NCBI RefSeq assembly: GCF_016808095.1
Contig: NC_068973.1
Coordinates: forward strand, 30,064,077 to 30,128,076
Direction of reading: 5' to 3'
DNA: 64,000 bases
DNA from: Vigna angularis
Taxonomy: Eukaryota > Streptophyta > Magnoliopsida > Fabales > Fabaceae
In this document: positions 37,199 through 46,307 of the stretch, piece by piece
Layout: the number at the start of each line of letters is the position of its first letter
Position numbering within the stretch: the first letter of the stretch is position 1
Notes under the pieces: model-generated
The model's input: only the letters and a program-made list of their open reading frames with translations
Databases searched by the model: none
What the model was told of the DNA's origin: nothing
Program-made: the position numbers and the translations under genes

Positions 37199-37463
37199 AT
37201 GACTTTCAATTCTCAAACCTTTGGTGAAGATGTATCAACAAATAGGCCACCTCTATTTGCTGGTGAGAACTATGCTTTTTGGAAAATCAGGATGCAGATT
37301 TTCTTGAATCTATGGATAAAGGAGTATGGGATGCCACTCTTAACGGTCCATATGAGCCCACTCAAATTATCAATGGAAAAATTGTTTTGAAAAACTTTTC
37401 AGAGTGGACTCAGGATGAGAACCGTAGAGCTCAATATGATGTTAAAGCTAGAAATGTTATTGC
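37199..37463 (+). pseudogene. Truncated copia gag
   Basis: ATG at 37199 opens a copia gag start: RPPLFAGENYAFWKIRMQIFL. A one-base frameshift near 37300 moves the homologous reading to the next frame (DKGVWDATLNGPYEPTQII, FSEWTQDENRRAQYD). It stops abruptly at about 37463, where unrelated LTR sequence begins. No pol remains. Confidence 0.8.
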
Positions 37464-37932
37464 TTCTGGCACGATCGACGGTCCCACTACCCGAGGATGA
37501 CATTTGACAATAACGTGACACATGTTTTTCCCGTCAGAACCCAATTCAAAGAGTGTCGACCGGTCATCCACCATTTTAAAAACCCATCGAAAATCAATTG
37601 TCTAGGGCTTGGGGGGCCTGGTGTACTGGAGGATCCACCGGACGGTCACACCAAACGACATTAGAGCAACGATAAGGTCGGACGGCCATAAACGACAAGT
37701 AAACAATTAAGATAAAACTGTGATTATAAGTGATTGGGTTGTAATTGGGCTTTGATTAAGGTCTCGCTAAACCAAAGCCCATAACCAAAACTATAAATAC
37801 AGGTCAAAGGTAAGAGGTAAACTCTCTTATTAATTGCACATTTATAGCATTCAGACTACCGTATGAACTTTTACTAACTTTGGCATCAGAGCACCTTTGA
37901 GGTACACCTCCGATCGATGGACAGAGGATTGA
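37464..37932 (+). mobile_element. LTR end and primer site of another retrotransposon (fragment)
   Basis: Begins near GATCGACGGTCCCACTACCC and runs to a primer-site-like TGGCATCAGAGCACC (37881-37895). The start of its internal region follows, continues after the next insertion at 50203, and ends by about 50278 against the outer LTR remnant. The left end lacks a defined terminus. The family is not named with confidence. Confidence 0.55.
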
Positions 37933-38989
37933 TGTAAGGACCTAAATATTTTAAGGGGATGTTGATAATTGATGTGGTGGGGGCGTCCTTTGATGATTGG
38001 TGTGGTAGGGAAGGGTTCAAAGTGGGCGGCTGCAGCTGAAGTAGTGGGCGGCTAGTGGAGCTTCAAGTGGGCAGCAGTGGATGGTGGTGGGTCTCCCCAC
38101 CTTGGAGTGTTCCAGCCACCAAGAAGTGCTCCAAGCACCATCATCACTTACCTCCATTAGTGGATTGGGCACTGAGGAAGGAGAGTGGGACGGCTGGGGT
38201 TTGATAGGCAGTGGAGTGCCCATTCCTTTCTTTCTTAAAGGGAGAACCGTGAGTTTTGAAGAGGGTTGGATTCGGCACTTGGAGATTCTGCAGAGGGAGA
38301 GAGCTTGTTGCACGTGCGGGAGAAGGAGAAGAAGAAGCTTGCTGCATCCAGTGGTGAGGCAGAGAACGTTTGGAATTTCTACATTCAAGTTTGGCTAGGA
38401 GGTCTTCAAGAGGTAAGGGGAGTTGGATTTTCTGGATGTTGATAGTGGTTGCATGAGTAGGATGCTGGAAAATTGTGGTTGTATGTATGGTTGGACTGAA
38501 ATTGATGTGTTGATTCATGTATGTAATCGTGTATGTTTTAGAATTGAAGGAAATTGGAATTTCATAGCTTTTTAGTCATTTGGAGAGGAAGTGAGGTAGT
38601 GATTTTGAGTATTTGGGGTCTAGAGTGTTATTGAACATTTGGAACAGTTTCACCCACTGTATTGTGACTTGTTAGAGTCATCAAATTGATCAAAATAGGT
38701 GCAAAGTAGTGAAATTGGAATTTTAGTATCAAAGTTATGAAAATCGGTGTTTTATGGTTGAATTGGAGTATGAACCCCTTTAGAATTGAATAAGGAACGG
38801 TTATAATCAATTAGATAAGTCCAATCTCATATAAAACATGAATTTAGGGTGTTAGAAGTTAAATAAAAGGGTTGATAATGGTAAAACGAGGTTCTGGCCT
38901 CAAATCTGCAGAATTCTGCATTCTGCAGAATTCTCGCCCGGGCGCCCCTGTCGCGCCCAGGCGCCCCAGCCTCTGGAAGAGTCGCGCCT

Positions 38990-39385
38990 GGCATGTCGCG
39001 CCTGAGCGCGCGATGCTAGAGTGAGCGTTCGTCCAATTTGATCTAAATTGGACGTTCGTCCGTTTTGAGCCACATTGGACGTTCGTCCAAATGGCTCGAT
39101 CAAGCTTTCGGCCTTTGTTCTCAGTTGAGCTTTCGGCCTTTGTTCTCAGTTGAGCGTTCGGCCTTTGTTCTCTGTTGAGCGTTCGGCCTTAAGTTTCAGT
39201 GAGCGAGCGTTCGTCCTTAATTTGCGCGTTCGTCCTTAATTTCACCTTCTAAGCGTTCGTCAACGTTCGTCCAGACTACGAGCGTTCGTCCAGATTGCTC
39301 AGCAGTGAGCGTTCGTCCAGACTGTTCGGCAGTGAGCGTTCGTCCAGTAAGCGTTCGGTGAACAGTGCTCGTCCAATAATGTTTC
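38990..39385. repeat. GCGTTCGTCC/GCGTTCGGCC motif cluster (solo LTR)
   Basis: About twenty copies of (G)ACGTTCGTCC or GAGCGTTCGGCC-like decamers at irregular spacing. Confidence 0.85.
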
Positions 39386-39545
39386 GATTTTTTTAAAAAA
39401 AATCCTTTTTTTTTCCTCTTTCTTGGATTGAATTACATGCAATGTTTGGAAAAATATATACATTGTGAAATGATTTACGAGGTATGTTGGATTTACTGTA
39501 ATATATGGGGATATCTGGTATTGGTCAGTAATAGTATAATTCACA

Positions 39546-39670
39546 GACGTAATTCCATGATCCTCAAGGAGGGGATACATGGTGGTGGACGTAATTCCAT
39601 GGTCCTCAAGGAGGGGATACATGGTGGTGGACGTAATTCCATGATCCTCAAGAAAAGGAGACATGGTGGT
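39546..39670. repeat. 42-bp direct repeat, three copies
   Basis: Copies at 39546-39587, 39588-39629 and 39630-39670, starting ACGTAATTCCATG and ending ACATGGTGGTGG. The first two differ by one base; the third is slightly diverged. Confidence 0.95.
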
Positions 39671-39865
39671 GATTTGGGTTGTACAGAATGATTGCATGGT
39701 AGCTCAGTCTTGGGGGTTTTCCTGACGCTCCAATGGTCTTTCATTCTCAAGTAGAGAGGATTGATCCATGTGGTGAGGAGTAGCAGGACGTCCTAGTCTC
39801 GGAGGCTTCCAGTATGCTCCAAGGCGCGGAACGGACTAACCTCGTGAGTGTGGTAGGGTGGAACC

Positions 39866-42800
39866 TGTAAGGACCATGTTTTTCTTAGTGGTGGGGAGCA
39901 TGGTGGGGACATGGTGGTCACCCACCATTTGCATTATTAGAATGCAATAATTGGGGGTGCTTGGTTACGGGAAAGGCTTGGCAAAAGAAGGGGGGGTCTC
40001 ATGATTGGGAGCATTATTGGATTGAAAGGAGGGGAAGAGAAAAAGACGGGGGAGTGACACATCCGTGGTGGTAGCTGGGAACGGGGGAGAACTCTCTCTG
40101 CATGGACTATGAAGTGCTGATCTCCAACGCTTGATGTGTGCCTCCTGGATATAACGGTTGCTGCTCACACTGCTGGACGAGTTGCTGCACTTCTTTGATG
40201 GTTGGTGCTCTGCCGATATGCTGGACCGGAGAGCATCTTTCCCACTGGACTTGGAGATGACTGGACTGTGTTGGTAGTTGCAGCTTCTTCCTTTTCTTCC
40301 AAGAGGTAAGGGAAGCTAGATTTTTCGTTTTGATTAGTTAATTTTACTGTTTTTGTAGAAATCTAAAAGCTTTAAGAGTTAAAAATGGAGGTTTTCTGGT
40401 TTTCTGGAAAACCTGTGATTCTGCAGAATCTGCAGAATCACGTTCGTCCAATTTGGTTTCAAATTGGACGTTCGTCCAATTTGGTTTTAAATTGGACGTT
40501 TGTCCAAATTAAGACGAATTGGACGTTCGTCCAAATTAAGACAAATTGGACGTTCGTCCAAATTAAGATTGAATTGGACGTTCGTCCAAATTAAGACGGA
40601 TTGAACGTTCGTCCACTAGACAAATTGAACGTTCGTCCACGTTGATTTGAACGCTCGTTTTTCTTTAGCCTGACGAGCGTTCGCTCATGCGTTCGTCCAA
40701 ATTATTCTGAACGTTCGTCCTAACAGTATATGACCAAAATATAGGTGGGTTTCTGAACGTTCATTCATATAGTTGATTAACGAGCGTTGGCGATAAGGAT
40801 TTGAGTGAAGAGCGTCTGTGTGCATCTGTGAAGTTCGTTCATTCCAGGTAAGGGAAGTTTATTTAATTTAATTCATGTGTGAACGTTCGTATGACTATAA
40901 TGTATGATGTTTGATGAAATGGAATGATATGAACGTTCGTTATTTAACTAGGCGGGTATAATGCATGATATTTGCTGTAATTGACATGTTTGTACGTTCG
41001 TTATTTTTGGGTGAAATGAGGTATATGAATTTACATGATATGGATTGTATAAAATGTGGAAGTTGATGTTGATATGAGCGTATGGAGTTATGAGAATTGC
41101 ATGTTGAGATAGAACTGGAATATAAATGGATTGAAAAAGAGTCTTCCATGATCATTAACATTCGTGCCGAACGGTCTTTAACCGTTCGGTTTCCTTATTT
41201 TAAATGGTCATAATGGGGTTCGTTCAATTGGATGGAACCTTGTTGAGGACGAGCGTCCTCATGTTCTAAAGCTTTGTTTGAGCGTTCGGTCAATTACTGT
41301 GGTGTTCGGTATGCTTTGATAAATCCCATTCATTTAAGTTTGTATGAAATAGTATACTTTACCGTTCGTAAAATCTATTATTTAAGGTTATTAACGTTCG
41401 GTCTCACACCTAACGTTCGCACCAATTAGCGTTCGGCCTCACACTGAACGTTCGTCCAAATATTGCACTGAATTGAGCGTTCGTCCAAAATGGCGCTCGG
41501 TTTTGAACTGAGCGTTCGCTCTAGTTAGTGCTCGGTCTCAAACTGAGCGTTCGTCCTAATCTACACGGTTTTGAACTGAGCGTTCGTCCTAATGAACTCG
41601 GTTTCTGAGATGAGCGTTCGTTATTTTGTGTGCTCAGTTTTATGCTGAACGTTCGTTCAAATTTGTGGTTCGGTCATATACCGAACGTTCGTTCAAATTG
41701 GGGTTCGGCTTTACACCGAACGTTCGTTCAAATTTGGGGTTCGGTTTTGTACCGAACGTTCGTTCTAAACAGGGGCTCTGTCATAAAATGAGCGTTCGTC
41801 CTAAATGACGCTCGTTATTATTTTGAGCGCTCGTACTATTTTCCACAAATAACATTCGTCCAGTGAACAGTACCAGACTTGTACATTTCTGAACTTAAAC
41901 CGTTCGTTCTTCGATTCGAACGAGCGTCTTTTGGTCTCGCGGATAGCGTTCGTCCTCGTTCCCCTTGTGATGGAACGTTTGGTATTTAAATGATGAATAG
42001 TTCATGATGAACAGTAAATGATGAATAGTAAAATGACAAATATTAAATGATGAAGATTGCATGAGATGAATGGAAATATTGTGACTTTTGAAAGAACGTT
42101 CCTTTTTAATGGCTTCCTTATGAATGATGAAAATGATTATGGAATGATGACTAGTGAATTATGAATAGTGAGTGATGAACAGTATATGAGATGAAATGAA
42201 AATATGAATATATGATCAAAAGTGAATGATGAACTATATATGAGATGAAATGAAAGTATGAATGATTGAAAGAGCGTTCCGGGGAGGAACGACTCAGAAT
42301 TTGATTATTGAGATATGTAAAGTATGAATGTGGTAAGCTTAGCCGGTTGTTCATCCTGATGTTCCGTGAGTACTCGTCCTCACATAGAGGGGGTACGTCA
42401 TGTGTGGGAACGGCAGGAGGTCCTAGTCCTGATGATTATTTGGACAGATAGGATTAACCTCGGGTGGCAGCTGATGAGAGTTCCAGTTACTACATCACCC
42501 GGGTGCAAGAACACCGAAGCTACACAGAGTTCATACAGTCCGGACAGTCAGTCGTGTTGAGTTTTAAATTGTGAATACATTAAAGTGGGTTGTTATTTAA
42601 TGAATGTGTATGTTGAAATATGCATGTATGTTGAATTGTTTACCTGAAATTGCATGTTGACGCATGAGTTAAATTACGTAAGCTTACCCTTTCGTTTTCC
42701 TTGTGTTGTCCATTGTACTTGTACGTCCGTCTTGTCATTGCAATGATCATCCGTGTGGATGTGAGCAGATGGAGACGAGCGTTTGGAAGATGCGCTGAAC

Positions 42801-43094
42801 GAAGAGATCTTGGTTGAAGTCAAAGTGAAGACTGAGCAGTGAGACGCTCTGCTATTAGTTGTTGGCGCGAGTGGTCGTTCGACCTACTCACTCGTTTTCT
42901 TTTAAGTTCAACCGTTCGGTCAGGTTTTTATTTGTGTGTTCAACTTCAGATTGTGACTCTTGATGTAAGACATGCGGTTTGGCGCGTTCGTTCGTTTATG
43001 AAGTTTTTAATTTTTAGTGGAAAAACTGTACTGGATTATTATTAAAGGTGATTTTCCAAATTTATAGTTTTGACTGTATTTTTGGGATGTCACA
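39866..43094 (+). mobile_element. 5' LTR of the homeobox-bearing element
   Basis: TGTAAGGACCATG to GGGATGTCACA, 3229 bp. Matches the 3' LTR over its whole length with scattered single-base differences. Confidence 0.92.
40430..41960. repeat. ACGTTCGTCC motif cluster, 5' LTR
   Basis: Roughly fifty GAACGTTCGTCC / GAGCGTTCGTCC / ACGTTCGGTC-type words. The first part is a tandem of TTGGACGTTCGTCCAAATTA units of about 26 bp. Confidence 0.9.
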
Positions 43095-43098
43095 TTAG

Positions 43099-43110
43099 TG
43101 GTATCAGAGC
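43099..43110 (+). other. Initiator-Met tRNA primer binding site
   Basis: TGGTATCAGAGC, perfect, four bases after the 5' LTR end. Confidence 0.92.
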
Positions 43111-43247
43111 AGTTTTGTTCCTTAAGGAACGCTGTAGGTTATGAGCATACTATGCTTGTGCTGTGTGCTCAATAATTGTTTGATGGGTTATTCTAAACTC
43201 TTTAAGCTTGGCTAACGTTCGTTTTCTCTACTTATCAGAGAGAACTA

Positions 43248-44100
43248 ATGGCATCGAGACCACATCCTCAACCTACCAAGCATGAGGCATCTGACCACAT
43301 CAGACTGCTGGGATCCGTAATAGAGGCACTCCAGCAACAGAACGCTACTTTGGTACATCCAAACACAGTCATATTGCAAAGTTTGAAGGTCGCACGGGCA
43401 AACTTTGAAGCTACCCAAAGACAGCTGATGGAGATCATAGGAATCACTAGGGACATTATCAGAACGTTTATTTCCTCTGGAGATCAATGAACCGAGTTGA
43501 GTTTAGAGTGTTTCCGCCAACATCATCCAGCTAAGTTCACTGAGAAGTGTCTCTCTCAGGAGGAGGAAAGGACTCAAGTATTAGAGAAGAGAGTGACGGA
43601 ATTGGAATATCACAAGGGGCAACAACAACAGACAATAAGAGGAGCCATATCTTCAAGGAACAATGATAATCCAAGGAAGACACCTTATGATCGTTCAGTA
43701 CTACCTTCTGTTTCTGGTAGGTGTCAATCAAAATTTTTGGTGACTGTCGGTCGGTCTGGACAGAAAGAGACCGTAAAATGTTTTGAGTGTGGGGGACAAC
43801 ACTTTTGATCAACGTGTTCCCAGTTGTTAGGAGTAAAGTCAGGTATTCATTGTGGGAGGAACGGAGACTTAAAACGTAAGTGTAATATGGGAGAATGAAC
43901 GGCCATACGGATAGAACAACTCGAAAACATGAAGGTCTGGATGTCATGCTGGGAATGGATTGGTTGACTATCAACCGTATTCTTCTTGACTGTGGTCGAA
44001 AGTAGTTGGTGTTTTTCGACCCGCAGGGTTTAGAGCTGATCGCGAACAAGGAAGTCTTGACGGATGTTAGTAATGGAGCCGTGTGTTTTGTAGTATTAAT
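43248..44100 (+). pseudogene. Shortened, decayed gag and protease fragment of the homeobox-bearing element
   Basis: ATG at 43248 begins a Tekay-type gag (MASRPHPQPTKHEASDHIRL), open for 80 codons. After a stop the frame continues with FRQHHPAKFTEKC. It then jumps to the region before the zinc knuckle (TQVLEKRVTELEYHKGQQQQ), so the middle of gag has been deleted. The knuckle is damaged (CFECGGQHF* then CGRNGDLKRKC). About 43940-44090 matches the protease/RT linker (LDVMLGMDWLTINRILLDCG; FFDPQGLELIANKEV). Retroelement homology ends at about 44100. Confidence 0.8.
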
Positions 44101-44689
44101 TCAACAGAAATTGTGATATACGAGTTCGAGTATCTCAAAATTCAATTGTCCTGCTGTATTGGTTATATTCTCTGGCGCGGTTAGTGGTATAATTTGTGTA
44201 GATACTTGAAGGATATAATTTTACGCACTCTTGTTTCATATTTGGAACATTATAAGAATGTGTTAGCTTAAGAGTATAAAGATGAAAATTTTATTCAAAG
44301 AAAGTAAATCTTATTTTCGGAAATAAGACAAATACCATATATTTCATTAATTTAGGCCTTTAAGGCCATGGAGACTACACATATTTTTCAAACCTCATAA
44401 GTTATAACCAGATACCATAATGTTCGTGTGAAAATGGTACCACACACGTTAAACGGGCAAACATAAAAAGTAAAGCAGATAAATATTACAATCCATAAAA
44501 TACGCAAATAAGCAAATAAACAAAAGCAAATAAAAGATGTTCGGGGTTCGATCAATGCTGATCGTTAATATTACAGACCATTAAATAATAATTTTAATGA
44601 AAAAATTCTCGAGCGGGTTGTGGTGGTCTAAGGGAGAGCTCCGTCGAGGGAGCTCTGGTTCGGAATGCGAGAGGCATGGGTGGAGGGAT
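44101..44689 (-). other. Probable 3' flank of captured homeobox gene
   Basis: AT-rich sequence with no retroelement homology that I can see. It lies downstream of the WOX-like stop codon on the minus strand. It marks the left part of the foreign insert. Confidence 0.45.
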
Positions 44690-45132
44690 CTATCGTTCGT
44701 CTCTGTCGTCGTCAATAGTGATCGGAACGGGGAACAAATTCAGCAACCTCGGCGCCCTCATAATTACCCAGTCATATTCTTCCAACAAAAAATTTGTATC
44801 AATAATAGAGAAGGAGGAGTAAAATTCAAACCAAAAATAGTGGTGATTAGGGTTCTTACCATACATGTACAGCGGCAGCTGAGAAAATAAGGTGCCAGTG
44901 GGGTCTAAGTCCGCTTGCCAGCGCCTGATCCGGTTACCATGATTGTTGAACCAGCAGTGTACACTAATTCACTGGCTTCTCCGAAAGCCCTGAGTCGAGA
45001 TGCAATCTCGACGACTTGGGCTCTGCTAGGATGTGTGACCCCGTAGTTGTAGATATTGCTCATCATTTTGACCTGATCATCAGTAGGTCTCCACCGCTGA
45101 CTGGTGTACCTCTCCATCTCCATCTCACTCAT
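44690..45132 (-). pseudogene. Captured WUSCHEL-related-homeobox (WOX)-like gene, frameshifted
   Basis: On the minus strand ATG at 45132 opens a frame with the WOX-type homeodomain start RWRPTDDQVKMMSNIY. A second-helix match follows (PSRAQVVEIASRLRAFGEASE). The recognition helix, CWFNNHGNRIRRW, is in another frame from about 44955 because of a small indel just after SELVY. The helix keeps W48, F49 and N51 but has N where WOX proteins normally have Q50. Reading on gives DLDPTGTLFSQLPLYMY, a splice donor G/GTAAGA (about 44862), an intron to about 44785, and EYDWVIMRAPRLLNLFPVP. LLNLFPVP resembles the WUS box. The stop is at 44690, for a product of about 130 aa. WOX proteins are DNA-binding regulators of stem cells and organ growth. 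This copy is probably not translated whole unless the shift is a sequencing error. Confidence 0.6.
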
Positions 45133-45960
45133 CCTTCCTCTTAAAATATTTTTAAAGCATAAAGAAATAATAAAATAAAATAAAAAGAGCAAAAACAGAA
45201 CAAAAATATTCAGTGTTTTCTTTATTTGTTTTGTTCCCTTTTAGGTTCTTTTGTCCAGCCAATCATTGTTGTTTTAGTGTCCAGTCTCAGATCTGTTTCA
45301 CGGTCCTCGCAAAGGTTCCTAAACGGATCTATGTCAATTTGTCCATGTCCGGTTCATACAAATAAATTTCTCTTTTTAAAGTTTTATGTTTTTATGGGGT
45401 ACGTGGCGTTGTTCTACCCGATTGTCTCTGCCATACCTTCAAACGAAGGGAGATTAACGTCTGGTTTCCAGCCGATATACCCCTTATCTTTGTTAAGACA
45501 GTGTGTTCTTAGTCTTTGTTGGTAAAAGGAAAATAGAAGAAGAAGAAAGTAAATGCAGGAGCAGAAGTAAAATAACAAAACGGAAAATAAAGTGGAAAGC
45601 AGAATAAAATTGCGTGAAATAAAAGCTCAGAAAAGAAAAAGAAAAAGAAAAGTACATGAAAGGAAGCAGAAAGAAGAAAGGGAAGAAAAGAAGCGAGAAG
45701 TAAAGGAAGAGGAGGAACTGGGTAAAGAAAAGGAAGAGATAAGAGAAAGGAAATACTTACTCGAGGCGGAGCAAAGCCCAGGAATTTGTAGATTGAAGCT
45801 TGCCGGAAGACTCTCCGATCTCCAGCACTCAGGCGTTCAGATCTCGTAAGTTCTCACACTCAGAATTCTCTGTGTTCAGATCTCTCTCTCTCTCTCACGC
45901 GCTCTAGAATCTCAGCGTTTCGACGTGTCGCCCAACGCGGCTAATGCCTTACTTATAGCC
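45133..45960 (-). promoter_or_regulatory. Putative promoter, 5' UTR and leader intron of captured WOX-like gene
   Basis: Read on the minus strand, a TATA-like GGCTATAAGT lies at 45951-45960. A GAGAGAGAGA-rich leader follows (about 45880-45895), then a good splice donor (CTCGA/GTAAGTATT, about 45757) and an AT-rich intron. A possible acceptor lies directly before the ATG (AAGAGGAAG, about 45134). This looks like a gene copied with its own 5' end, including intron, which argues for capture from DNA rather than from spliced RNA. The purine-rich open frame on the other strand (45592-45849) is a by-product of composition. Confidence 0.4.
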
Positions 45961-45981
45961 AAAAACCTCACTGTGCTCACA

Positions 45982-46004
45982 GTTCCGGTCATGCATACCG
46001 GAAC
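45982..46004. promoter_or_regulatory. Inverted repeat upstream of the captured gene's TATA-like box
   Basis: Arms GTTCCGGT and ACCGGAAC are separated by CATGCAT, which is itself nearly palindromic. It lies about 20-45 bp upstream of the TATA-like motif on the minus strand. It could be a dimer-type factor site or chance. Confidence 0.35.
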
Positions 46005-46179
46005 CTTCAATAGTATCGGTTAAAAAAAAAAATTTGTATTATACGATTTTGCCACATTTTGGGAGTATGAAACATTCAATTAGAGAGGATCTCTTGCTAT
46101 GTGAGTAAGTGTAAAAATGACACAATTTTGGTGGGAGTTGTCCTGATGAGCTCTTTGAACGGTGGGAACTGCCCGGATA

Positions 46180-46307
46180 AGTTGGTTATATGAGTTGTGG
46201 GATGGCAACTCTACCTAAGAGTTAGAGGACAAGATGAGAGAGATGTATCTCAACTTGTTTTGGTAACCTTAATTTTCGAGGACGAAAATTTTTGTTGTTG
46301 GGGAGAA
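46180..46307 (+). pseudogene. 3' end of gypsy pol and polypurine tract
   Basis: WDGNST*ELEDKMREMYLNLF matches the usual W-x-ATWELE-x-MRE-YP-LF end of Tekay integrase/chromodomain polyproteins. TTCGAGGACGAAAATTT and the purine tract GGGGAGAA follow directly before the 3' LTR. It shows where the retroelement resumes after the foreign insert. Confidence 0.75.

Noticed and set aside
38081..38518. Open frames of 105-124 codons on both strands
   Set aside because: Within the 5' part of a solo LTR and mutually overlapping; no domain or splice evidence.
40430..41960. CRISPR-like regularly repeated GTTCGTCC words
   Set aside because: Plant nuclear DNA. Repeats are short, variable and irregularly spaced, with no unique spacers of constant length.
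45592..45849. Lysine/glutamate-rich open frame on the plus strand
   Set aside because: It is the complement of the CT-rich leader and intron of the captured gene; purine runs give long KE-rich frames by chance.
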